A stretch of 64,000 nt of DNA from Lithospermum erythrorhizon (taxonomy: Eukaryota > Streptophyta > Magnoliopsida > Boraginales > Boraginaceae): contig JADFUC010001905.1 of assembly GCA_019722365.1 (NCBI GenBank), positions 18,586-82,585 on the forward strand, written 5' to 3'. Below the pieces are notes generated by a model. It did no database searches, was not told the DNA's origin, and was given only the letters and a program-made list of their open reading frames with translations. Position 1 is the stretch's first letter. Each line of letters starts with the position of its first letter. A program made the translations under genes and the position numbers. Below are positions 1-11,921 of this stretch, in pieces.

Positions 1-3000
1 CATTCGGTTTGTATTTTCCAATACGAATCGGAAGAAGTTTCGAATTATTAGTGTTCGAGATCATTTTGACTACAGAGAAGATATGTAAACAAAGAACAAT
101 TAGGTTTTTTATTTATAATAATGTTCTAATACTAGTAATAGAATATAAATACTAGTGCTCCACAATCCACTAAAAAACATGAAGTATACCAAGACTTCCA
201 TATGATCGAGTCTCGATCCTATGGGTAGGTGATTATACGCTGAGTAAGATTAACATAATCCTTGCCGTTAAACAAAAGTTACACGGTATATTAGTGACTC
301 TTTTGTCCCGTGAGTCCCGTTGTGGACATCATGCGGTTAAAACCAAAAACTCTGATAACAATTGAGGATGGGTCGAGCCTAAGACTTTGTTAGAATTGCT
401 CGATCCGTCCGTCGAGGGAATCTGAGGAGGCGTAATATGTCATACTAACATGCTGGATTACCGCCTAAGTGACCTCAGCCCACGACTTTAGAGTTTGGTG
501 GCAGCAATATTACTTAACTTAATGGTTTATGCTAAAGACATATATTTTATCACGCCAAATCTATATCATAAATCATAAGACTAATAACACTTGAGTATGT
601 GATCGACTTCCGAGGAAAATACTAAACTTATCACCCCAGTTCTACCGACTACGTTAATTAATAACTATTTTTACGTCGGTCGACTGCAGGTGGGTCTCAG
701 ATTTTTTTAATTAATTATATTAATAGTTAAATAATAAATTAAATTAGCGGGGTCATTCATTTAGGCAAAAGCGATGCATTGCGTATTTCATAAATACAAC
801 TAACTTTCGTATCATAAAATCTGTGGCGTGTCCATTGATATATCATAACATATATTATCCATGGACAAATAAAGTATCTTATTATATTTTATATACATGA
901 ATGGATGAATAAGTTGAACAAGTACATATTTATCCAAATCTAATTATATAATATTTTCTAATTATCGAATAATATAAATAATTTTATTTGCTAATTGAAA
1001 GGTCCGAATCTTTATTGAATTTAAAATTCAACTTCAAATTTTATGTCGGTATAGAAGTATTTAATTATAGAATAATTTTATACTTTAAATATTTAGAAAA
1101 TTAATTATTTAATCTAATTAATTATTTTAGTTTTATAAAAATAAACTAATTCTAATTTAATTGAGAAATATTTAATTATAATAAATTAAGTGAATAAGTA
1201 CTCTCGGTAAAAATAATTTGAAATCAATTTAATGTCGATGTCGAAACATCTTATGGCAAAAGTCAAGCGAGCGATAAGCGGGTGAAGCCAAAGAGCCGGT
1301 CCGGAAAGGTTTGAACCACAGGGTTCGAAAACCCTAGAAGTCGAGGATTCGCACATTTGCCCACTGGGAATTGTGGTGGTGGTCGTGTTCACATCATGGC
1401 ATTACTACCTCCCGAAGGAGTGGTGGTGGTAAATTATTTCGACTGATTGAATAATTTTTAGATACAACAATTAATAGAAAGTATTCTAGTATCCTGATAT
1501 ATTAATTTCGAAGCGGTTAACTATTAATCATAATTAATTGACATTCATTGCATAAACGAAATTAAAAGATTAACGAGGAAGCAATATATAACATATATAT
1601 TCGAACTTATGGAATTCATGAATCACATTGAGTATATAAATACAATCTATTAGTAATCCGAACAAGGCCAGCATTAGATTATAGCATTATGAGATAATAT
1701 TAATAATCTTATGGATACGAATCTCGTGATCATTTCTTAATTGCATAAACAATTAGAAATGAGAGTTATGTCTTGTTCTTGAGAATAATCGAATAGTAGC
1801 GGAATAATGTTATTTAGAGATCCCTCGAGCATCAAAAGCGGGGAATGCCTCCCAATAATTGTCTCGCGCTGACCGGCGAAGCAAGTCTCTTGGGAGTTTC
1901 TTGGCTTCCTTTTTAAAATATTAAGCGTAGGCGATGTTGGGCGAGAAAAAACCAAAGGATTTTCTCCGCTACTAATCGACTAAAAAGAAGAGGAAAAGAG
2001 AGAGACTTTTGTCTTTCATTATTTACCGAGGAGAAGTGAATCTGCAAGAAAGTGAATGAAGCATTTCTAAATCTCAGTGACGCTTTATATAGACATATGT
2101 CCTACTTTTTAGGCCACCCAAAAATGGTGAAACTGCAAAAACCTTGGCTATTTTTAGTCGAACCTAAGGCGTGTTTTGAGCGGCTTCGACTCTTATCATA
2201 AAATCGAGGCATTAACATGTGGAGAGAACGATACGGAACACATCCATGTCTTTTTAGTCGAACATGAGGTGATTTCCATGAAAATTTACGCTCAGGTGTT
2301 ACCAAATACGATTCTATTTAAAGCCTCGAAAGTTATAATTAAATTATGACTCGATTTCGTTATATGTGACCTCTTGGGCTCGATTGTGAAAATTAGGAAT
2401 CTTTAATAAATGTTAACTTCAAATATTATTTGATAGTATGTTGATTATGAGCAGTACCAATGCTTGTCCTTAATCACAATAATGTCAGTATCTGTCTGAA
2501 TATTATAGGCCTGTCAATTTATATATATGAACTTAAAATTAAATGAAGTAAATCGGTTATGCAAATTGAATTGTTGTGTCATTCAAATATATCTTATATT
2601 TAATGTATATATGGTATAGATTTACAGTTTTTAATTTTTATTCTAAAGTATTTGTATATCTGGCATTAAAACTTGTCGCCCTACATTTTGATATACTTTT
2701 TGATTATTTTTTAGCATTAAATCGTAATAGAAACAATTATATAGTTTAAATTAATTGATATTACATTTTGATATATTTTTGACTACTTTTATTTTTTAAG
2801 TTTATGTGTAAATAAATTTGAAAGCGGTAAAAGAAAATAGCCAGATATAATTTTATAGTCTTATGATCAATAGAAAATTGACCTTGTAAGAAAAATTCAC
2901 TAATCAATCAATGGTCAAAGTTGTAAATGGATTTAGTTGAATTTTTCACATTTCAGTGCTTAGTTAATGGATCTATTTGTGAACTTCAACTTAGGATCCC

Positions 3001-3111
3001 CAGATTCGGAGACTGCCCTCAGTTTCACTCAACTTGTTCAGCGGTTGATTCATGTTTATAAACACACCATGACTACTATAATCATAATATAAATATAAAA
3101 TTTATCACTCA

Positions 3112-3146
<35 letters not shown>

Positions 3147-5658
3147 ACTCAAGAATGAGTTTAGTACAAAGAAGAAACACAAAACTGTTCAACCTAAAAT
3201 CTCTTGATATTTAGGTTCACATAAAAAACACCTAATAAATTAGGTTAAACTCTCCTCGTATAGGCGTTGCTGCTAGACGTTTGAAAATACTACCACGGAG
3301 TTATTAAATGGTTAATGATTTAGGGCAGAGCAATTTTCATATATCTATATTTTGTGTTTGAATGATAATATTATCCCTCTTCAATTTTGTCAAATTTTGC
3401 TAAATACTATAAAATAATTATTTTTAGATCTTAATATTCAATATATAGATTGATTCAATGTGAACATAAAAGTTTCATTTATATATGAAAACAAGTAACT
3501 TAATTAGATAGGGATAAGATTGTCTTTCACACACAAATTATGCTGGATATATGAAAATTATTTTGACTATATCGTTATCTTACTAAATAGTACACCCTCT
3601 TTTTTTAGTGATTGTCACATTTTGAGATTTAGATATTAACCTCGATTTTTTCATACTAATAGTTAAATTTTTTAAAATGGTATATACACACTCGTTTCAT
3701 TTATTAAGATAGTTTAATTTTTAAATTTTGGAATATTTCTAAATATTTATATATATGTTGCTTAATATTTAGAAGAAATATATCAATAGTTGAAATTTTC
3801 AACATACTTTTTATTATTGCGTGCCTTTTTATCTAAATAAATTATTGTATGTTAACTAAGAATACAAAGGAATCCATTTATTTATTGACGAAAATCAAAG
3901 TATACAAAACTTTTTTGAAATGGAAAGTAATATCTTCAATACAAATTAAATGTCAACTGTGACTTCAAGTTATAATAAGAAAGTTTGAGCACCAACAATC
4001 AAATGTAACCTTCTTTTTAGGTAGGATGAGGCTATTTCAGCCCAAGTGCTTCGAGCTCGAACTGCGCCGTCTATGGAGTCGAGCATTGAGGCGGCACCCG
4101 ACTCGTTGGGCGGTTCGATAGGCTGATTATATAATTATTACTCCTACATCATAGAGACATTTTGTTTTGACTGACATAGTTGAGCTTTGTGAGAAGATAT
4201 TTTTGTTTGTCTTTATAATATTTTTATGAAAATATATTAAATATTTTTAAATTAACTTTATTGATATGTTTTATTAATAACAAAACACAAACAAAAATAT
4301 CTACGATCAAAGAAGTTCAAGTATAGTCAAAAAGTTAAAATAATGACAATCTTTAAGCGGAAAATAATATAAGTAAGATAATTTTTGTTATAATTTTGTG
4401 ATGATTTGAATTTATTGTCAAAGATCAAGGTATTATTATGATGATCTTTTTTGTTAAAATCTAGTTAATGTGAAGGTCCAATTTATCTTTTGACAGTTAA
4501 TTTTCATCTCTATTATTTGTGCACTCTATGTTAGAAATGTTGACACTTGTTAACTTTTGTGAATGCAAAATTTTAGTGAATGCAAACATTAGTGTGCAGA
4601 ACTTGTACCACATAGGAAGGCTACTATGGCATGAACGACTTTATATAGATGATTGTCATGTTTGTGTTGAGTAAAAGGAACTCATTGCATGCTTAACAAG
4701 CTCATAGTATGAGTCGTATGTTTAGGCCTTGGGTACGATTGATTCTTTTGTACCACGAAGATTCTGGAAATTAGTTTGCAACAACCTTTGGCATTCATCT
4801 GTTTTTTAGCTGAAGGGCTACATTCGACATTCGTGTGGTTGTTATGGCTCTTAGCTACTTTGAGAGGTAATGAATAAGATGTAGTAAAGGTGATGCAGTG
4901 GTATCATTGGCTACATATTTAGAAATATTTTCTTCTCGGATCGCGCCTTGGAAAAAACAAAGGCCAAAAACATCCTTTTAAAATCTTTTTTTAGTGATAG
5001 TTTGCTTTGCTTGTTCTTAGTGCGTCAGATTCGTTCTTTAGAGTGGTCCCAAGGCAGGTGTTAGTTCTGGCCAATTTGTATCGCGGGTGTGAGGGGGCTT
5101 TCTACAATACCTTAGCACCATTGGGTTGAGAGCGAGATCTTTTAAGGAGATTGTGATTTTCCACGGTGAATGTTTCGTGTTCTTGATTTCGTTGCAAAAA
5201 GTTCTACATTTTGGATCTATTTTTGTAGTGTCCTCGCTCTATTCGAATTAAAATGTAAATTGCGTAGTGAGACCATTTGGCTTCGGCTCCAACGGCCGTC
5301 TTAAAAACTCATCTGGGACTCGATTCGATAACAACTTTATTTTTAGGATGGACTCATTAATGTATTACTACACATTGTATGTGTTTTAAGATTCATTCGT
5401 AAACTTACATCAATTTTTCGAAGCCATTACACAGTAGGTCATGAATCAGTACATATGAACATTGGTTGTGCTCACTACTTCTGCTTGTGCAAGACATGAC
5501 GACATATTTGTTTAGCTATAGTTAATGAATACAATCAAATCGAACGCGTTGAATATTCAAGTCAAAGTTCTACCTTTAGCATTTGGTATTTAATATGCCA
5601 CATAACTGTTTAAGATCTCTATCTACTCACAGTTTGTCTCCATCCACCTAACGTTACA
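1..5658. other. Gene-free AT-rich stretch with degraded repeat fragments
   Basis: No reading frame here resembles a plant gene; the longest are about 70 codons and unrecognised. Most of the DNA is very AT-rich. A few patches have higher GC (about 1240-1430, 1800-1960, 2100-2320, 4020-4130, 5040-5340) and look like decayed transposon pieces, but I could not assign any to a family. A long AT dinucleotide run sits at 3114-3142. The last few hundred bases must hold the upstream region of the EDGP-like gene. Nothing else could be supported. Confidence 0.6.
3114..3142. repeat. (AT)n microsatellite
   Basis: An uninterrupted AT dinucleotide run of about 14 units. It is a simple-sequence repeat in non-genic DNA and a likely length-polymorphic site. 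Confidence 0.95.
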
Positions 5659-5693
5659 TTGGAAACATGTTCAAGACTGCGCATCGCATTAAC

Positions 5694-5702
5694 TATAAAT
5701 AG
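5694..5702 (+). promoter_or_regulatory. TATA box of the EDGP-like gene
   Basis: The sequence TATAAATAG lies 38-46 bases before the ATG at 5740. Plant TATA boxes usually sit about 30 bases before the transcription start, so the 5'UTR would be only about 10-20 bases. The open frame continues upstream of this box, but that part has no ATG and would not be transcribed, so the box supports 5740 as the start codon. Confidence 0.75.
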
Positions 5703-5739
5703 CCATCTACCCATAACACATTTTCATCAAAAACCAATC

Positions 5740-7059
5740 ATGGCTTATACCAATTATTTCATTCTCCTTTCTGCTTTTCTTCTCATTATTCTTTCTCAAA
5801 CATCTTCAGCTCAACCATCATTTAGGCCAAAAGCCCTTGTTCTTCCAGCAACCAAAGACTCATCAACTGGGCAATATGTTGCTGAGGTTAAACAAAGGAC
5901 CCCCCTTGTCCCTGTCAAGGTCACAATTGATCTTGGTGGACAATATCTTTGGGTCGATTGCGAACAAGGCTATGTAAGTTCAACTTACAAGCCTTCACGT
6001 TGTCGTTCGGCCCAATGCTCGCTCGCCAACTCTCAGGCGTGCGGGGATTGTTTTAGTGGTCCTAAGCCAGGGTGCAACAATGACACATGTGGTCTATCCC
6101 CTGACAACACTATAATAAGGCTCGGTACGATTGGAGAGCTAGCACAAGATGTGCTAGCTCTCGAATCCACTAATGGAAACAACCCTGGTCAGGTTGTTTC
6201 CGTGCCTAATCTTCTCTTCACGTGTGCTCCTACATTCCTTCTTGAAGGTCTTGCAAGTGGAGTCAAGGGAATGGCTGGTTTAGGAAAATCCAAGATTGGA
6301 TTGCCTTCTCAATTAGCTAGTGCATTTAGCTTCAAGAGAAAATTTGCAATCTGTTTAAGTTCTTCAAAGGGTGTCATATTCTTTGGTGATGGTCCTTACA
6401 ATTTCCTCCCGAATCATGACCTCTCCTCTGGGCTCACTTATGTCCCTTTGCTCACTAACCCTGTTAGTACTGCAGGGAGTTATTTCGAAGGCGAATCTTC
6501 AGTTGAGTATTTCATTGGAGTGAAATCAATTAGAGTCAACAATGCTGATGTTCCCCTAAACACAACATTGCTAAAGATCAGTAGCGATGGATTCGGGGGA
6601 ACGAAGATCAGCAATGTTGATAAGTATATGACATTGGAGCCTTCAATCTATAAGGCCGTTACCGATGCCTTTGTTAAAGCAGCATCAAATGTTCCTAGAG
6701 TGAATGCTGTGGCGCCATTTAGCATATGCTATAACTCGAAAAATTTCCTCAGCACTCGCCTCGGCCTTAATGTTCCTCTCATAGAACTTGTGTTACAAAG
6801 CTCGAGTGTCTCGTGGCAGATTTATGGTGCTAATTCTATGGTGGATGTTGGAAATGGTGTTGTTTGTTTAGGAATCTTGGATGGCTCTTTGGTAAATCCT
6901 AATACCAACATTGTGAGGACCTCTGTTGTTATAGGAGCACATCAGATTGAGGATAATTTGTTGCAATTTGATCTTGCTGCGTCCAGGCTCGGATTTTCAT
7001 CTTTGCTCTATGGGCAGCGGACGACTTGTGGGAACTTCAACTTCACTTCTGTTGCTTGA
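5740..7059 (+). CDS. EDGP / basic 7S globulin-like secreted protein (TAXI-type, inactive aspartic protease fold)
   Basis: Intronless gene for 439 residues, the usual length for this family of secreted, pepsin-like apoplastic proteins that inhibit microbial glycoside hydrolases (GH11/GH12) or bind peptide hormones. Residues 1-24 form a signal peptide (hydrophobic core FILLSAFLLIIL, cleavage likely after SSA). The N-terminal TAXI domain carries D64-L-G followed by WVDC (71-74), where active pepsins have DTG or DSG. The C-terminal domain has DGFGGTKIS at 283-291, where the second catalytic DTG/DSG would be; the acidic catalytic pair is therefore not intact, as in EDGP. Cysteines cluster around residues 74-117, matching the conserved disulphides. 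Sequons include N114-D-T and two near the C terminus. The start was chosen because it is the first in-frame ATG, has a good context (atcATGGC) and lies just after a TATA box. I infer an inhibitor or defence role, not protease activity. The exact orthologue is uncertain. Confidence 0.93.
   Translation: MAYTNYFILLSAFLLIILSQTSSAQPSFRPKALVLPATKDSSTGQYVAEVKQRTPLVPVKVTIDLGGQYLWVDCEQGYVSSTYKPSRCRSAQCSLANSQACGDCFSGPKPGCNNDTCGLSPDNTIIRLGTIGELAQDVLALESTNGNNPGQVVSVPNLLFTCAPTFLLEGLASGVKGMAGLGKSKIGLPSQLASAFSFKRKFAICLSSSKGVIFFGDGPYNFLPNHDLSSGLTYVPLLTNPVSTAGSYFEGESSVEYFIGVKSIRVNNADVPLNTTLLKISSDGFGGTKISNVDKYMTLEPSIYKAVTDAFVKAASNVPRVNAVAPFSICYNSKNFLSTRLGLNVPLIELVLQSSSVSWQIYGANSMVDVGNGVVCLGILDGSLVNPNTNIVRTSVVIGAHQIEDNLLQFDLAASRLGFSSLLYGQRTTCGNFNFTSVA
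6134..6162 (+). repeat. Perfect 13-bp inverted repeat inside the EDGP-like CDS
   Basis: GAGAGCTAGCACA, three loop bases, then its exact reverse complement, all within codons for the peptide GELAQDVLALES. It would form a strong hairpin in mRNA or single-stranded DNA. No function is known; it may be chance in a coding region. Confidence 0.9.
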
Positions 7060-10000
7060 AGAACTTATTTGGTTTCTGTATGATTCAATTTGGTTTTTGT
7101 ATGATTCGACTCGTTTACTAGAAATACCACCTCGCTTCCAAGTTCCAAAGGGTGTATGTTGTTTGTGTAATTTAGTATTACTGTAATTCTTTGTTTTCTT
7201 TTGGATTGTTAACTTGACTTCCCTAATAATGGCATGTTTATGTTTTGTAAGTACTGGATAGTAAAAGTGAATTTGTTGTTTTACTAAAATGACTCCTTAT
7301 GTGGTACACTATATCAATTATTCATCAATACATATGCTTCCTAACTAAATAACACGGAGTAATTAAATATTTATCCGTTCTTTTTTAATTGTATTCTTAA
7401 TTATTTATATATAGATTAAGAAAATAAAAAAATAGTTTAAAAATACATTTGGAATGTGAAACGACAATTAATTGGAATTATATCATCGACGGGCTGATAA
7501 TATAATAACAAAAAGACATTAAAAATATGTAATTGCTAATTTTATATTGTAACAATAAGAATTAAAAGAAAAAAGCCTAAAAAGATAAAGAATAAGAATT
7601 GGGTAGATTTTTAATACTCAAGTGTTAGGACATCACTAGTAAAAAACTGATATATGCATACTTGCTCACTCAAAAGGATGTTGTTGCACCTGCTTGTAGG
7701 GATGTTATCGATTAAAACCCAAAACCGAATCAACTAAATTTTTACCGATTGACGTGAAAAATAAAGCATCGAACTGAAATTTAAAAAATCAAACCTAATA
7801 AAATTTAATTCAAGCTTGCTTTTAAGATAAATCGAACCGAATCGATCGAACCGAACCGAAAGATATACAGCTTTTATAACTTTTTAGTTTGAAATCATTA
7901 TATTCTTAATTTAATTCAAAGACGTGATTCATGAACGTCGAAGATACGTTATTAATTAACGTTATTTACGACGCGTTAGTGAATTTGCTTGGTAAGCCTG
8001 TATTCATTATCAGACTTTGTTCAAACAACCGCCAGTAATCTACTAAGAAGCAATACGCTCTAATGATCGTCTACTATATCACGTGATTGCCAGAATGTAA
8101 TAATTTGCATGTATATTTTATTTTAATTTCAAATCCCAAACTTTATATTATATTATCGTTATAAACCTAAAAATCGATCAACCGAATCGAGTAAGTACTT
8201 AAAACCGACATCAACCCAACCAATTCAAAGCTTGAAATTAATTTCAAATCAAAACATTACAGATTTAAAAAACCCATTGAATCGATTTCACATAAAAAAT
8301 TAAAAAAAAACGATCGAACTGACCGAAATATCCCTTGGCCTCCTTGTGCTTGTAGTGATGGAAACCTGAATCCGCGACTAAGTAATAAAAATTGTAAGGG
8401 TTATATAAAGTTATTTAACTTCATTATCGAAAACATAAAGAAAATTCAACAATTTATCAATTACAATAAGAACAAATAAGATTTAATACAGAATATAGTG
8501 TCCAACATCAATAAGATACTCCAAAAGGCAAGATCAACAGTCATGCTATAAGAAAGGTCAAAATGACTGTTCGAGCATAAGCCATCTTGAATTGAATGGA
8601 GTTCCCTGGTTTTGCTAAAACAAGTGGCTATATATTCCCATCTTCTCACAATTAGTTACTATACGCCTCGACACAGTCACCAACCTAGTAAAACGGAGAG
8701 TTGCTAACGCCAAAGATCCTCCCAACCTCTTCACGCGGTGCGATTCGACACGCGTTTCTGTATCTCGTGACAGTGCTCGATTTAAAGCGAAGCCTGCCCC
8801 CCGACTGGCCGAGACATCCCGCGATTCAACTCCTTCGCTACCTGCTATGACTCTCGAAAATAAGCACAGAATTCATTGACACTTTACAATTAGTTGCTAT
8901 ATTTATTTATTTATCCATAAAATCAAATAATTATTGCTCTAGTTAAAACTTAATGTTTTGTATATATATATATTTGAAAAATATTTTTTAAGTAATAAAA
9001 AACAAACCAAGTTTATCCCACGATGTATGTTATATGGATTAACTCTATGTTGGATAGTCTCCGTTAAACTGATAAACTCTAGGTCATGTTATATAATTTT
9101 TATCCATCTTTTCTTCGACATCCATCTGATTGTACTACATCTTGGGCCCACGATAGCTCCATGCAATGAGTGAGTTTAGAAAAAGATTAAGACTTCAATA
9201 TTATAAATTTATAGATTACAATTATTTTTAATATTCGAAATTACGACGAAAATAAAACTTTCAACCATACAAAAAGCTTCGACACGATGCTTGCTTTTGG
9301 ATGATTAGCCGTACGCTCGAATTATCGACACTTTTCACAGCCTTAAACTATCGGGCTTTTTCTAGCATTTTATTTTTGATCCGCTTTTTCATATTTAAAT
9401 AACAATATGACAATTTTGCTCCTAATTAAAAATTTCTAAAACACTACACTTAAAAATAGGAAACATATTTTGAAATATTTTAATATATAAGAATATTTTA
9501 TAATAAATAAAATAAAACAATTAAAAAATAAACTTTCTTCTTCATTAACACACCACCCCACCTCCTACTCCCACCCCAACCCCTACCTCGTAAAACCCCC
9601 ACCCAATCCGCCATCTTAGGAAAATATTTTAAAATATAACCCTTATTTTATAATGTAGTCATTATAAGAAAAATAAATATTTGTCGCTTAAAAGACAAAA
9701 TAAATAAGCCGCGAAACTAATTAAAAATTAATACTCCGTAGATAGTTCACAGTGAAACCAACTAATTAACCTTTGTTTTATTAATGTAGTTTGGAATGTA
9801 TTCCATCCGCTCCTTTTTAATTGCCTTTCAATATTATGACAAGAAAATAAAAAGTTAGCTTCAATAAGTTATTATTTAAAATATAAAATGTCAATTAATT
9901 GAAACTATATAATTGGTTGGGGTGATAATTTAATAACAAAAATACAAAGATATCAAAATGAAAAATACAATTTTCAACGCTAACGACAAAGAATGTAAAC

Positions 10001-10618
10001 TGGCGAAAGATTAATTATTAAAAAACGATTAATATAAGACTGGCCTATTTTTAATTCAGTAGTTATCATTTTAAAGATAATTTTTTTATTTCAAAAATAA
10101 ATATCATTCTAAAGATAATAAATTTCAGACTTACATTTTCAACGTATTTTTGATTATTTTTTCTATTAAACTGGCCAACCAACCAACGTTATAGCTTCAA
10201 TTAATCGACATTCTATATTTTCAATACACATTTCATTACTTTTAATTTTTCTTAATAAATACGTAGTTTCAAGAAAACTAATTGCAGCTGTTAATAAAAA
10301 AAAAACAGAAGATAATAAACAACCATAAATCCATTACATCAGTATATCAGTAGTGGTGAGTGTTTGTTTTCATTTGACCTTCCAACCTGAAACGTCAACC
10401 AACAAAATTCTTGTTCAATTAGTTAACTCTTTTTCCTTCAACCATCCAAACTGCGTCTCCCCACACACAGAGACATACATGTACCTCACTCTACTTCTTA
10501 CAATCTCACTCTTAAACTACCAACCAAATATAACTCTTTACAATCTCTCTCCTTTTCAGACAGGATTCTGTTGATTGAGGCTTTTGGTTTTCTGGGTTGT
10601 TCTTGAAATCTGAAAAAG
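7060..10618. other. Intergenic region between EDGP-like and PP2C genes
   Basis: AT-rich DNA without a credible gene. It contains the 3' flank of the EDGP-like gene, a probable retroposon (7691-8360), a GC-richer unassigned patch (about 8640-8860) and a pyrimidine-rich stretch (about 9540-9610). The last 200-300 bases contain the CT-rich, AT-poor leader typical of plant promoters and are the likely promoter and 5'UTR exon of the PP2C gene. Confidence 0.6.
7691..8360. mobile_element. Probable retroposon flanked by 14-base target-site duplication
   Basis: Two near-identical 14-base words (TGCTTGTAGGGATG at 7691 and TGCTTGTAGTGATG at 8347, one mismatch) flank about 640 bases. Both internal ends are rich in runs such as aaccgaa and aatcga. 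Long direct repeats of this size are typical of LINE- or SINE-type insertion. No reverse transcriptase frame or clear poly-A tail is visible, so the class is uncertain. Confidence 0.4.
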
Positions 10619-11918
10619 GTGCGTTCTTTATCCTCTTTTGATTTTTATTTGGGGTGGGGGGGAGATTGTTTAGGTCCATGTTTGTACGTTTATTTATTTG
10701 CTTTACTGTTGCATAATTGACTTTGTGATTTGCGTTTATTTGCTTTTCTGTTCTCCATAATTGACTTTATATTTTATTATTGGTTGGACTGTTGAGGCCC
10801 CTGGCCACCCCTGTCCTCGAGCGATACTGAGGACGTTAATCGCTTTGGGTACTGATTTTATGTCAACTAATTCAATCAAGGATGATTCATGACGTCTAAC
10901 ATTAACCGCGGGAGTGTTACAACCCAAAAATTATATGCCACACTGTAGGCTGTCGTGCCTTATCCGTCATCTCCTTTACCAGCTAAGCTATGTCCCCGGG
11001 GACAGGGATGGGATTTTGTTGTTCTGCTTTACATGGATTTGATAGCATACTGATGTTTATAATTATTGATGTATGCCTTTGTTCAAATCCAATTTTGGGT
11101 AAATTTATAAATCTAACTGGGATTTCAAATCCAGCATTTATATGGGATTGATTATGTTAATTTTGATGGAGTACAGCAAGCTCAAGTCTAATACGGTGTA
11201 CATCTTTAGTGAATCAAAGTGAAATGACTTATGCGTTAATAATATGCTATTGACCGATTATTGGAAACACTTATCCTCTTTTATTTTAATTACTCAAGAA
11301 ATGTGCTATGCAATTCCTGAAAATGAAAAACGATGTCAAGAAGGTAGGTTTGCATAAACAACGTTACTTAACGGACAATGATTCATCAATTCTAAGCTGT
11401 GTCAATTTAAATTGTTTCGTCTGTGAATTATGATTTTAGGCTTTGATGATTGTCTCATTATCTTGAAGAGATGGTAGTTGTTCAGTCATAACATGATTGA
11501 TTTGAATCTCAGTTTCACATAGGTAAAATCTTTATTTACATCGAGGATTAGAGGTTAGAGCCTAGAGTCCTTCGTTACCTTTGGTATCGGATTTTCTAAA
11601 ATTGATTTTGTTGTTTTTAACTGAGAACTTGCCCCTTAATTGTGGTGATGGCATGAAACATTCTACTTCCAATTCATCAATTAACTAGTAAGTTTAAACC
11701 TATTCTTCATATTATGATAGAGAAACTGAAATGGGAAACAGAAAAAAGTGACCTTTTAATTGTAAATTTGCCCATTTTTCTGGTTGTCTGGTTTTGGTTT
11801 TCGTATTTATTCATTATGCCATTATCACATACAGAATATGTAGGTACAACTATGATTTTGATACCATTTTGAGATCAAACAGCCAATTACTAATATCTGA
11901 TGTCGTATTCCATTTCAG
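10619..11918 (+). other. Putative 5'UTR intron of the PP2C gene
   Basis: A donor-like gaaaaag/gtgcg at 10618/10619 and an acceptor ccatttcag at 11918 lie immediately before the ATG at 11922, separated from it by three bases (ata). The interval is T-rich with many short stretches typical of plant introns and has no long frame. The upstream 10,440-10,618 segment would be the leader exon. This is inferred from splice signals only. Confidence 0.55.
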
Positions 11919-11921
11919 ATA

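Noticed and set aside
5659..5739. N-terminal extension of the EDGP-like frame
   Set aside because: The extension has no in-frame ATG (it opens with TTG), lies across the TATA box, and precedes a good signal peptide that starts at 5740.
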